In this document: piece by piece, positions 16,908 to 26,045 of the stretch | How positions within the stretch are numbered: position 1 is the first letter of the stretch | Layout of the letters: each line of letters begins with the position of its first letter | From: Methanosarcina spelaei | Lineage (GTDB): Archaea; Halobacteriota; Methanosarcinia; Methanosarcinales; Methanosarcinaceae | Assembly: GCF_002287235.1 (NCBI RefSeq) | Contig: NZ_LMVP01000527.1 | Span: 1 to 59,036, forward strand | Reading direction: 5' to 3' | Length of the DNA: 59,036 nucleotides | Notes under the pieces: model-generated | Seen by the model: the letters and a program-made list of their open reading frames with translations, nothing else | Told to the model about the DNA's origin: nothing | Database searches by the model: none | Program-made: the position numbers and the translations under genes

Positions 16908-18830
16908 TTACTTAAAAAATTCCAGACTTACGTTTTTCTGGCCAAGTACTTTGTTTAATTCTTCATAGGCTGTGAAAAGTTCTCTCTTTTGTCTTCCCAT
17001 GATTTCAAGAGTAGGCTCGGCCTTGAGCCATATGTCCCGATCTCCGCTACCTCTAGTTATCGCGACACAAGAAAGCATATCCCCATGGGTTAATCTGTAT
17101 ACGGAATCAATCCCCGTAGGAGTTATCCAGGCAGGATAACTGATCTTAAGCCGTTCTATTATTTCATGCCAGTCGAGGTTTCCTGAAGCTCGGAGATTAA
17201 GCTGGAGATGAGCACGTTCTCCGGTAATTTTTTCATCAATATTTTCAAGAAAAGCGCTGTACGACTTATCTGCTTCACTGATCTCCTTTGCTTCGTAACG
17301 AGCAAGATTTTCGGCCTCCTCTTTGAAAAAGGGTGCAAGATTGATCTTACTCGAGGGTTTTGTCATAAGGGACACTCCAACGAAGACAATTGCACTCATG
17401 GTCATTCCTACAATTACCCCGTGAGCTGTGAGGATCGGGTGGATGGTCTCAAGATAGTTGGTACCCATAGGTGGTGTTTTTATGAGATCCACAGCCACAA
17501 GAGCCACTTGAATAAAGAATCCCACAATCATTCCTGCAAAAGCTCCTTCTTTAGTAGCCCGTTTCCAGTATAAGCCTCCCATTAGAGGGAAAAAATAGGA
17601 TGAGCTTGCAATGAAGGTTGCAATTTGAATAGCACCGATAATGTCTGGAATTACAAATGAGCCTGCTGTTGCCGCAAGTATAATAGCAACGACAGTGATT
17701 CTGTTTACAGCAAGCATTTCTTTCATTGTAGCATCAGGTTTTATATATCTCTGAAAAATGTCCCTGGAGACACAGGAGGCTCCTGAAGTTGAAAAGGTGT
17801 CCGTACACGACATTGAAGCTGCCGCAAGTCCAATTGCGCTTAAGGATATGATCACAGGAGAAGAAGCAAAACGTGTGTTGACAAAGTTAAGGAGTGCAGG
17901 TTCTGCCATGCCCATGCCTGCAGGAAAACCCATCTTTGCGATTTCAGGATATACGGAATTGAGAGCTATTGCAATTACAGCACAAGCTGCGAAGACTACG
18001 GAAATCATGAGAGCACCGATTATCATTCCGCGACTGGCAGATTTTGCATCTCTTGCAGCCCAAACCTTCTGCCAGGGATCCTGCTCAGTAATCCAGCCAG
18101 GGATTAAGGCAAAGCTGAGTATCAATATTAGAGGAAGACCGACTGAGAAAGGATTCCACCAGCTAGCAGACACATTTCCAAAAAGCTGAGATGCACTTAT
18201 TGCAGTAGTGTTAAGTCCTCCGTCAGCTACTGTTCCTACTGATGCAAAAGCCATTCCCACTGAGAAGAGGGCAAGGAAAGCAAACTGGATAACATCTGTC
18301 CAGATAACCGCTGAAAGTCCTCCCAAAGTAACATAGAGAGAAACTGAGATCGCAATGATGGCCGCAGCATAAAGTGGATCAAGGCCATAAAATACCTGCA
18401 ACACCAGAGAAAGCCCTTTAATATCCGATACTGAAAAAAGGGTCATTACCACAGTAATAATCACTGCAATTGGCAATCTTATTGAACTGCCATAACGTTG
18501 TTCTAGAAGCTCAGGTTGTGTGATTGCAGGCAGACTTTTAATCTTCCTTACAAGCACAGCAATAACAAGGAGAGCAAGGATATTAGGAGCCACAAATTCC
18601 CATATAGAACCCATTCCTCCGAGCATAAAATACCCGACAACTGCAAGAATTCCACCAGCTGTTAACCACGAAGCTGCAGCCGAAAAACCTATCGCTATCG
18701 GCCCTATCATGCGGCCAGCAAGCCAGAAATCGGTGATGGACTTCTGTCTACTATTAAAATACCAGCTAATAGCCACAAGTACGGCTATATAGACTGTAAG
18801 CATTACAAGGAAAATACTATAGCCATTCAT
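16908..18830 (-). CDS. Sodium:solute symporter family protein
   Basis: The protein is about 640 residues and belongs to the SSS family of Na+-coupled symporters. The first 490 residues form about 13 membrane helices, beginning YSIFLVMLTVYIAVLV and including the family segment DFWLAGRMIGPIAIGFSAAASWLTAGG. About 140 C-terminal residues are a soluble, charged extension. I prefer the ATG at 18830, which follows GAAGGT by 6 nt, over the one at 18848. The family moves proline, pantothenate, sugars and other solutes; the substrate is not identifiable. The gene converges with the isomerase-like gene. Confidence 0.88.
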   Translation of the reverse strand: MNGYSIFLVMLTVYIAVLVAISWYFNSRQKSITDFWLAGRMIGPIAIGFSAAASWLTAGGILAVVGYFMLGGMGSIWEFVAPNILALLVIAVLVRKIKSLPAITQPELLEQRYGSSIRLPIAVIITVVMTLFSVSDIKGLSLVLQVFYGLDPLYAAAIIAISVSLYVTLGGLSAVIWTDVIQFAFLALFSVGMAFASVGTVADGGLNTTAISASQLFGNVSASWWNPFSVGLPLILILSFALIPGWITEQDPWQKVWAARDAKSASRGMIIGALMISVVFAACAVIAIALNSVYPEIAKMGFPAGMGMAEPALLNFVNTRFASSPVIISLSAIGLAAASMSCTDTFSTSGASCVSRDIFQRYIKPDATMKEMLAVNRITVVAIILAATAGSFVIPDIIGAIQIATFIASSSYFFPLMGGLYWKRATKEGAFAGMIVGFFIQVALVAVDLIKTPPMGTNYLETIHPILTAHGVIVGMTMSAIVFVGVSLMTKPSSKINLAPFFKEEAENLARYEAKEISEADKSYSAFLENIDEKITGERAHLQLNLRASGNLDWHEIIERLKISYPAWITPTGIDSVYRLTHGDMLSCVAITRGSGDRDIWLKAEPTLEIMGRQKRELFTAYEELNKVLGQKNVSLEFFK

Positions 18831-19165
18831 AAATAAACCTTCAAACATATTAGGATATATGTAAGCAATTCATTTTATCGAATTTTCAAGATGTTATTCA
18901 ACTTTCAAATATAGAGTTTTATATATATGCTCATCGTATCGGCATAGAGATAAATAAACATTTACTTTCACTATAAAATTTATTCACCTTTTCACAGTCA
19001 TATAAGCACCTTTTTTTATAGCTAGACAAGCTAACTTGAATTAAAACAATTATTATATTTATTATTTTTATCATAAGTTTGTATTAAAATAAGTTCAGGA
19101 TACTTTTATAATTTCCGTCATCTTTTCAGGATATAATGGCAAATAAAAAATTGACTGTACTGTAA

Positions 19166-19378
19166 TTACTTGAGCAGACCGAAGCACGGATAATAGTTGA
19201 CAGGAATATAGCGATTCACGCTTCAGGAGATATTAAGGTGAGGAGTCAAGTACATATCTTTCTGAAACCTGAGAACATAGTTTTAAGTAAGACTTCCGCA
19301 CAATCCAGCATCAGAAACTCTTTACAGGGCAAGGTTACTGAAATCTGGATGCTGGAACTCTTTTCGGGCGAAAGTTGA
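19166..19378 (+). pseudogene. Relic of a ModC-type TOBE domain
   Basis: A frame open from 19166 to a stop at 19376 encodes a 70-residue stretch containing IKVRSQVHIFLKPENIVLS and SSIRNSLQGKVTEI. This is the linker and first strand pattern of the TOBE (molybdate-binding) domain at the C-terminus of molybdate/tungstate ABC ATPases. It has no start codon or ATPase domain and stops before the second half of the TOBE domain. It lies 130 bp upstream of the ModE-like gene, so it looks like the remnant of a mod transporter locus. Confidence 0.6.
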
Positions 19379-19509
19379 CTTTGGCATTTTCCTTATGTCC
19401 TTATAACCCAATATAATAAATAGAGAAAATAGGTACTCTTCCTTGAGTTCCGGTGTATGCCCAGTTCAGGGCAAGTTCTGTCCATGTACTCCGTGTAAAG
19501 GTGAAATTT

Positions 19510-20097
19510 GTGAAAGCAAGAACAAAAGTCTGGTTTACGGAAGACGGAAAGACCGTCATGGGTGCTGGAAGAGCTAAGTTACTGAAGACAATAGAAGAAG
19601 AGCACTCACTTCGGAAAGCCTGTAAGAAGCTTGATATATCATATAAACAAGCCTGGATAGTACTTAAAAAAATGAATGAAGCTCTTGGAGAACCCGCAGT
19701 CCTCACAGTGCGAGGAGGAAAAAATCAGGGCACCTTCCTGACTGACCTGGGAAGAAAGTTATTGGCTGAGTATGAGACCAGTAAGCAGCTTATTAGTGAA
19801 ACCATAGGGGATGAAACAGCCTGGGAAAACATAAGTTTCAAGTTATCAGCCAGAAACCAGCTACCTGGTAAGGTGCTTGGAGTGGAAAAGAATGGGCTTG
19901 TGTCGAAAATTACGATTGAAATGGAACCTTCGGTTATAACCTCAGTAGTCACTGAAGAAGCTGTAGAAAAACTTAATATCAAACCCGGAGATAGGGTTTA
20001 CGCGGTCATCAAATCTACCGAGGTAATGGTTGCAAAAATTGTCGGTGAAAAAGGACCTACGAAAATTGATTCAAGGGAGATAGAGCGCTCAGACTGA
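19510..20097 (+). CDS. ModE-like molybdenum-responsive regulator
   Basis: The protein has an N-terminal LysR/ModE-type winged helix (about residues 1-95; SLRKACKKLDISYKQAWIVL and VLTVRGGKNQGTFLTDLG) and a C-terminal single TOBE/Mop-like oxyanion-binding domain (about 115-180; LSARNQLPGKVLGVEKNG through DRVYAVIKSTEVMVAKI). This matches archaeal ModE-like regulators, which have one TOBE domain where E. coli ModE has two. The frame is open from a GTG at 19453, but AAAGGTGA just before the GTG at 19510 favours the shorter form (195 residues). Candidate target sites lie at fmdE, the FecB-like gene and the modD operon. Confidence 0.85.
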   Translation: MKARTKVWFTEDGKTVMGAGRAKLLKTIEEEHSLRKACKKLDISYKQAWIVLKKMNEALGEPAVLTVRGGKNQGTFLTDLGRKLLAEYETSKQLISETIGDETAWENISFKLSARNQLPGKVLGVEKNGLVSKITIEMEPSVITSVVTEEAVEKLNIKPGDRVYAVIKSTEVMVAKIVGEKGPTKIDSREIERSD

Positions 20098-20350
20098 AAA
20101 TTATAACTCAATTTGATAGAAGCATACATTTTCCAATACATAGAATGAAATTATATTCCCTATCATTACTCTACCCGGGTTGCAGTTTATAATTTTATGA
20201 TATGTTTTTGGATTTTTGGTATTCTTCGTCTTCTTAAATACTTATGCCAGTGCAATGAATACCTTTTGTATTCAGCTTATACCTTTTCGTCCAGAATCCT
20301 GATTTTTTTCTAAAAGGCTTCCAGTTAGTAAAGAGTTTCAACTTTGTTCT

Positions 20351-20812
20351 TCACTCTTGACAACAAGAACCGGAACTCTTGACAACAAGAACCGGAACTC
20401 TTGAGCTTCTCACTACTTTCTCTGCAACGCTTCCCATTAGAAATCTTTCAAGTCCGGTTGCTCCAAGGGTGCCCATTACTATCAAGTCAATATTGTTATT
20501 TTCTGCGAAATAGATAATTTCACTACTCGGATACCCTTCTAAAATGACCTCTCTTACCTCTACACCTGAGTCTATTCCAATTTCCTTAACTTTAGATACT
20601 GCTTTCTGCCCATCATCTTTCATAATATTGTAGATTGTTTCTTTGCCAGCAGTCCAATTTTCAGAAATTGTTGATGAAGTATTAACTACGTAAAGAGCGT
20701 GGACGATAGCCCCACTAAGTTTTGCAATTTCAATACCATGAGAAATAGCTTTCTGGGAATTCTTAGATCCGTCCGTTGCAATAACTATATTTTGGAGAAA
20801 TTCTTTCTTCAT
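20351..20812 (-). CDS. Universal stress protein (UspA family)
   Basis: The 153-residue protein has the ATP-binding UspA signature: ATDGS near the N-terminus and VMGTLGATGLERFLMGSVAEKVVR near the C-terminus (the G-x2-G-x9-G-S pattern). It is cytosolic and probably a homodimer. GAGGAA supports the ATG. The last eight residues (SSGSCCQE) arise from a 22-bp tandem duplication; the ancestral reading would have ended KSEEQS. The role is a general stress or nucleotide sensor. Confidence 0.92.
   Translation of the reverse strand: MKKEFLQNIVIATDGSKNSQKAISHGIEIAKLSGAIVHALYVVNTSSTISENWTAGKETIYNIMKDDGQKAVSKVKEIGIDSGVEVREVILEGYPSSEIIYFAENNNIDLIVMGTLGATGLERFLMGSVAEKVVRSSRVPVLVVKSSGSCCQE
20356..20399 (-). 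repeat. 22-bp tandem duplication at the usp 3' end
   Basis: CTTGACAACAAGAACCGGAA followed by CT occurs twice in direct succession (20356-20377 and 20378-20399). Because 22 is not a multiple of three, the duplication shifts the frame and gives the stress protein a new Cys-Cys tail. Confidence 0.95.
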
Positions 20813-21100
20813 ATTTTATTCCTCATTTGTTTTACATAAAATTCATATGGTAGAATTAAACTGATTCAGTCATAAAATAGACTAATTCAGTGTTACATTC
20901 AAATTAAGCTTTATAGTTATAAGTCATAATTGAAGAAAGTTTAGTATGATATTCAAGTCGAACTTTACAGTTATACGCCACAATTGAAGCAAAATTTCAA
21001 AAGTTATAAAACTTCACGAAAAAGAGCATAGGCAAATTCCGAAAAATAGATAGATGTAGCCTTTAAAAAGGCTACATACATACTTTTCATTACATTTATT

Positions 21101-22162
21101 TCAATTCTGTTTCTTTCTCCTGAACATTATGAAACAGGTAGCTAAAGCTACGAATGTAATTCCTGTTCCAAGCTCGAATCCGGGAAGAGACTGTTTTGCC
21201 TCCAGAACTTCGGTATTGATCTTGATCGTATCCGAGGTCTGGTCATGCCCATCAGAGTCTTCATAGAAAATCTCACTGCTCAGGGAGTATGGCTTGGGAG
21301 TAGCAGTGTCGTCCACATCCATATCAAAAGCAGCAACTTCACTGTCCCCTGGTTTCAGAGTTCCAAGGTAAGCCTGGTCATCAGTTGTACTGAAGGGATC
21401 AGCTGCACTAACTCTAACGGTTGCATCTTTTGCAGTTTCTTCTCCTGTGTTTTTATATGTAACATAAAGCATCCCACCCTCATCAGGATAAAGGTCACCT
21501 GTTACGTTTGTAACTTCAAAGTAAGGCTCATTCTTGACTTCTATATTTACGGTCTGCGTCTGGGTCTTATTTTCATACCAGATACCTACTTCCTTATTTG
21601 TTACAAGACCTGTTGTACTGTCAAAATCATCTCCACCTACCTGGACATTACTCTGGTACTGATATGAAAGGTCAAGAGTCAGAGGATATATACCTGCAGG
21701 AGTGTCTTTACTAATTTCAACTGTAAACTTTGTCGGACTTGCACTCTCTTTTCCCTGCTGGAGAGTACCAGCTTCCTGAGGTCCAGACTTAACTTTAATG
21801 TTAGGATTATCAGATTTAAGGGTAGCAAGAATGCCTACTGCTGTCGTAGCCTGAGCCTCATACTGCATCTCCGACTGCTGCAGCATCTGATCCGTATATT
21901 CTCCAATATCCGCATCCTTTTCAGATTTAAAGCCGGAAATTTCACCCTTATTCATCATGTTTAGATTCAGAGTTACAGTATCCCCTCTAGAGTACTGGTT
22001 GTCTCCAATAAGTGTTGCGTTAAGGTCAGGTCCTCCATACACTGAATAGTAGTTTTTACTAATATCAAAATTATCCGGTATAGCTGCCTGAGCTGGGAAA
22101 ACTGCCCAGCAAAGGATCAGAAGAGTTGTGACAGTAATAAATAACCCATTTTTAGTATTCAT
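21101..22162 (-). CDS. COG1361-type surface protein, downstream copy
   Basis: The exported protein is about 353 residues. It has a signal peptide (MNTKNGLFITVTTLLILCW... QAA), a beta-rich extracellular region with repeats of the CARDB/COG1361 S-layer type (FEVTNVTGDLYPDEGGMLYVTYKNTG, about 220-300), and a C-terminal membrane helix with a basic tail (FMFRRKKQN). The start ATG at 22162 follows AGGTGA; upstream ATGs in the same frame (22213, 22168) are less well placed. It overlaps the end of the upstream paralogue by 11 bp. It is probably a periplasmic-side partner of the MMPL transporter. Confidence 0.82.
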   Translation of the reverse strand: MNTKNGLFITVTTLLILCWAVFPAQAAIPDNFDISKNYYSVYGGPDLNATLIGDNQYSRGDTVTLNLNMMNKGEISGFKSEKDADIGEYTDQMLQQSEMQYEAQATTAVGILATLKSDNPNIKVKSGPQEAGTLQQGKESASPTKFTVEISKDTPAGIYPLTLDLSYQYQSNVQVGGDDFDSTTGLVTNKEVGIWYENKTQTQTVNIEVKNEPYFEVTNVTGDLYPDEGGMLYVTYKNTGEETAKDATVRVSAADPFSTTDDQAYLGTLKPGDSEVAAFDMDVDDTATPKPYSLSSEIFYEDSDGHDQTSDTIKINTEVLEAKQSLPGFELGTGITFVALATCFIMFRRKKQN

Positions 22163-23261
22163 TTTCATCACCTGATACATTCTCATTATTATGGTTTCTT
22201 TTCCGGTGTACATTTACGATCTGGTAAAGGGCGATAACTATAATCAGTAAAATTGCGATTCCTGTGACGCTAAACTTTTCTTCTGTAGCTTCAAGAGGTA
22301 AGTTCACTTTCATACTTTCTGAAAATTTAGTATTCTTATCGTCATCAAGGTACTTTATTTCACTATTGATGCCATACTTTTTTACAGTAGCGTCCTGGGC
22401 GGCCTTAATTTCAAAACTGGCAGTCTTTTCTTCTCCAGGTCCAATATCCCCTAATCTTACTGTAGATTTCTCAGTGCTCAGAGGACTCATAACAATTATC
22501 CGCGCAAAAGCGTCTTTTGCCATGGTTTCTCTTGTGTTTTTATAAGTAATATTAACAACCTTACTTTCACCCTGTATCAGGCTGCCAGAGACATTGGTTA
22601 CTTCGAATTTAGGTTCACTTTTTATGGAAAGAGGTATTTTGAGAACTTCTGTTTTCGTTTTGTACTCTCTTGAATAGTCTACATCCGTAATCCCCAGATT
22701 TATTGCATCCGCAGTTACAGTTCGGACATTTGCCTGGTATTGATAGGTCACCGGCAGGAGAAGTTCATAATTTCCAGCAGGGATATTGCCATCAACTTTT
22801 ATTGTGTAGCTAAGGGGCGCTGTATGTCCGGTTTCGAGTTCTTCAACGTTCTGGAAATTGCCTGTCGACTCTACTTCAATGTACTTCGTTTCGGATTGAA
22901 GAGTAGCTTCTATATCTTTTGCAGTAGTGGCTTCTTCTTCTTCTCCCATCTCTTTCAGTGCAATTGTTTCTTCAATTGAATCGTTTATTCTTTTCTGATT
23001 TGCGTTTAATCTCTTAAAACCGGATATAACTCCGACATTTGCGATTTTTATCTTTAAATCTGCAGTTTCTCCTCTTTCAAACTCGGGATCTCCTGTAATT
23101 GACGCCTGTATTGCTGGCGCCCCGTAACTCTTGTAGTAATCCACAGTATACCCGTGATCAAGAGCAATGAAGTTATTTTCATCATCTTCCCCGAGAGCTG
23201 GGAGTGCAGTCACTGATACTACTAATAGAATTAACGCAAACGTAGTGAGTTTTTTAATCAT
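22152..23261 (-). CDS. COG1361-type surface protein, upstream copy
   Basis: A paralogue of the next gene, with the same plan: signal peptide (MIKKLTTFALILLVVSV... ALG), an acidic extracellular beta-rich domain sharing motifs such as EFERGETADLKIKIANVGVISGFK and FEVTNVSGSLIQGE, then a single membrane helix (VTGIAILLIIVIALYQIV) and a charged tail. The frame is open from 23297, where it would overlap the transporter stop (ATGA), but the ATG at 23261 gives a cleaner signal peptide and has AAGG before it. Function is unknown; it may bind or present substrate for the transporter. Confidence 0.82.
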   Translation of the reverse strand: MIKKLTTFALILLVVSVTALPALGEDDENNFIALDHGYTVDYYKSYGAPAIQASITGDPEFERGETADLKIKIANVGVISGFKRLNANQKRINDSIEETIALKEMGEEEEATTAKDIEATLQSETKYIEVESTGNFQNVEELETGHTAPLSYTIKVDGNIPAGNYELLLPVTYQYQANVRTVTADAINLGITDVDYSREYKTKTEVLKIPLSIKSEPKFEVTNVSGSLIQGESKVVNITYKNTRETMAKDAFARIIVMSPLSTEKSTVRLGDIGPGEEKTASFEIKAAQDATVKKYGINSEIKYLDDDKNTKFSESMKVNLPLEATEEKFSVTGIAILLIIVIALYQIVNVHRKRNHNNENVSGDENEY

Positions 23262-23293
23262 ATTTTGCCTTAATTTTATTATGGGCACTTTTA

Positions 23294-25654
23294 TCATATC
23301 TCGGCCCCCTGAATTTGTTTTTTTGTCTCTGTCTGTTTTTCTGCTGTCCTGGCTCCTTTTCTTTTATCGCGCCAGGTATCAAGAGTAATGATAAGAGGGG
23401 GAAAGACTACAAAGGTTGCCAGGAGAGCCAGCAAGACATCAATAACCGTAACCATACCAAAATCTGAAATCATCGGGAAAGGAGAAGCCAGCAGGGCCAT
23501 AAACCCGAATACCGTTGTAGCTCCTGAAGCAACAATTGCACTTCCTATTTTGGAACTGGCCATCTGGATAGCCTCTAAAGGACTTGCCCCTTTATCTTTT
23601 TCTTCAAAGTAACGTTCCATCATGAGGATAGCATATTCGGACCCGACTCCAAGTATCAGAGCTCCCAGGGTTGCTGTGAGAGGAGTATAGCTGATATTAA
23701 GAGAGCTCATGACTCCCCCTGACCAGCCAATAACTATTAACATTGGGATTATAGGAACCAGAGCTTTCACCCAGTCTCTGTATACAATAAGAAGCCCTCC
23801 GAGCACGAGAATCAGGCCAAGGAAAGTCATTGCTATTCTTCCACTGGTAAGAGCAGTAATAACTTCTATAAAGACGACCGAATTTCCGGTAATCGTGATG
23901 GAGGTACCTGGCGGAGCCGGCATCCACTGCATATCCTGCTTGACAATATTCGAGAGTTCTTTAATACCTGTTACCTTTATGTCCGCAACCGCATTCCCTA
24001 TATTGAAATTAAGGAGAAGCATGTTCTTCCCGTACATATAGCGGTCTTTCTGTGAGTCAGGAATTTCTGAGTAAATATTTTTTATCTCTTGACTAGTATC
24101 AGGGATTACTCCCCCATTATTTTCCTTTACGAGATCTACAATGCTCGAAGCGCTGTAAATGTGACTATTGGATGCTACTTCATGTTCAGAAAACTGGTCA
24201 ATCCACTTAAGAACGTCTGGATTAGTTGTATCCTCAACCTTGATGATGAGGTTTAATTCATCGCTTCCGCCCATGATATCCCCCATGTGTCTGAGATCCA
24301 CAAGTGAAGGCATGTCCTGAGGCACAAAGTTTTGAACATCAGTCTCAATAGATACGGACTGATCCAGATAAAGGCCGCCAAAGCAGAGCAAACATGCGAT
24401 GCCCAGTACAATAACATCATATTTGATAGTTAGATTTGTAGTTTTCCGGAGAATTCTCCCTACCAGGCGATCACTTTCGTCTCCTTCCTCAGACTTTTTC
24501 TTCTTTTCCGAGTTTGCAGGTCTTATCTTACTTGCTACTTTCCTCAGGGGATTTTTATCCGAGTATTCATCAAATAAAGAAATCGTTATAACCCCTACGA
24601 AGATGGAGGCGAAGTAACACATTAAAATGCCTATCATGAGCAATTTTCCAAAATCCTGGATCATTGGCACAGTAGATGTAAAAAGGGAGAAAAATCCAAG
24701 GGCTGTCATTGCCAGAGCTATGAGGACTGCGGGTCCAGTATGCTTTACGGTTTCTATAACTGCTGTTGTTTTATTCCCCTTTTCCTGCAATTCTTCTTCA
24801 AGTCGGTTGTGGAACTGAATGGCATAGTCAATCCCTACACCTATAAGGATCGGGAATGCAGACATCGAAACCATGGACATGGGAATCCCTAAATAACCCA
24901 TAGCTCCGAAGGTGTAAACAATACCAAGAAGAACTACCGGCAAGGGAAGAAGGCACCAGCGGACGTGCCTGAAAACGAGAAGCAGTACAATAACCATGAA
25001 AACAGCTGAAAGCCCCAGAAGCATTCCCATACTGGAATTCATCTCCTTGTTCATGAAAGTGCTGAACGCGGGATCGCCAGTAACAATAACATTATAAGAA
25101 GGTGGAAAATCCGCCAGTTTAACGGCTTCTTCAGTGGCAGTAAGGATATTTTCCTGAGCTTTGTCGCTAGCTGAACCTGCCATAACTACCGAAATAACCA
25201 TATGGGTATTGTCAGGAATAATCTGGCCAAAAATATCAGGGTTTCCGTCTATAATGGCTTTTACTTCTTCATCGGTATCCGGGAGTTCAGATTTCCCTGT
25301 CATCTGGTAATTGACCATTTTGATCAGTGAAGCAGGGCTTGTGGTTTCAATTACCCCATCTGTTGCCTGGACCTGATGTTCTAACCTGTCTACGGATTTC
25401 ATCACGTCAGCACTTTTTACATCGTTGCCCTCTACCATTACCACAATAGATTGTGTCTGGAAAATTTTTTGATAAAGGTGATCATAATCCTGGTAGAGAG
25501 GAGAGTCTTTTCCGACAAAAGTTTCTGTTCCTGATTTCATCTCAATAAGCTGTGCTCCCTGCGTTGCTATAACTATACACAGTAAAGCTATCAGGAGTAC
25601 GGAAAAACGGTTATTCTGAATAAAAAATCCCAGTTTTTCAAAAATATTTTTAAT
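23294..25654 (-). CDS. MMPL/RND family transporter, apparent ATT start
   Basis: The protein belongs to the archaeal RND/MMPL exporters, with two repeats of one helix, a large extracytoplasmic loop and five or so helices (GVGIDYAIQFHNRLEEE in repeat 1, GVGSEYAILMMERYFEEK in repeat 2). The first ATG of the frame (25540) would remove the first membrane helix. The frame stays open upstream to 25666 and encodes that helix (FSVLLIALLCIVIATQGAQLIE). The only well-placed start is ATT at 25654, 7 nt after GAGGGGA, giving 786 residues. It is first in an operon with two COG1361 proteins, and a TrmB-type regulator is divergent. Substrates are likely lipids or hydrophobic compounds. Confidence 0.85.
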   Translation of the reverse strand: MKNIFEKLGFFIQNNRFSVLLIALLCIVIATQGAQLIEMKSGTETFVGKDSPLYQDYDHLYQKIFQTQSIVVMVEGNDVKSADVMKSVDRLEHQVQATDGVIETTSPASLIKMVNYQMTGKSELPDTDEEVKAIIDGNPDIFGQIIPDNTHMVISVVMAGSASDKAQENILTATEEAVKLADFPPSYNVIVTGDPAFSTFMNKEMNSSMGMLLGLSAVFMVIVLLLVFRHVRWCLLPLPVVLLGIVYTFGAMGYLGIPMSMVSMSAFPILIGVGIDYAIQFHNRLEEELQEKGNKTTAVIETVKHTGPAVLIALAMTALGFFSLFTSTVPMIQDFGKLLMIGILMCYFASIFVGVITISLFDEYSDKNPLRKVASKIRPANSEKKKKSEEGDESDRLVGRILRKTTNLTIKYDVIVLGIACLLCFGGLYLDQSVSIETDVQNFVPQDMPSLVDLRHMGDIMGGSDELNLIIKVEDTTNPDVLKWIDQFSEHEVASNSHIYSASSIVDLVKENNGGVIPDTSQEIKNIYSEIPDSQKDRYMYGKNMLLLNFNIGNAVADIKVTGIKELSNIVKQDMQWMPAPPGTSITITGNSVVFIEVITALTSGRIAMTFLGLILVLGGLLIVYRDWVKALVPIIPMLIVIGWSGGVMSSLNISYTPLTATLGALILGVGSEYAILMMERYFEEKDKGASPLEAIQMASSKIGSAIVASGATTVFGFMALLASPFPMISDFGMVTVIDVLLALLATFVVFPPLIITLDTWRDKRKGARTAEKQTETKKQIQGAEI

Positions 25655-26045
25655 AGTAGATTCCCCTCATAGTTTTTAATATGAAATGCAATTTAAGGAA
25701 CTTGGTGCATGTTTTGAACTTGCCTTTTCTCTCTGGGTTGAAGGCTCATTATCTAATATTTGCACACATTTTTATATTTGCATACATTTTATAGTTACAT
25801 ACATTTATGTTTGCATACATTTTAATGATACTCGCCTTTTCTTTATCTGAGTTTAAGGCCTATTGTCGAAGGTTTGCATGATTTATAATGATACTTGCCT
25901 TTTTTTCTTAGCTGAAGACTTAGTATCTAAGATGTGTATAAATCTTAAAAGATACATTATTTTGCGGCAAATTTCCGGCAACTTAGATCTTTTGACGTAT
26001 ACAAACAGAAAAGATTTAAGTCTATTGTTACATTAGGGGTAACAG
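25655..26045. other. Divergent promoter region with short repeats
   Basis: 390 bp between the MMPL operon and the TrmB-type gene. The word TTTGCATACATTT recurs several times between about 25765 and 25825, and an ATGATACTTGCC/ATGATACTCGCC word occurs twice. These may be regulator contacts, but they also resemble the simple repeats found throughout the window. Confidence 0.45.
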
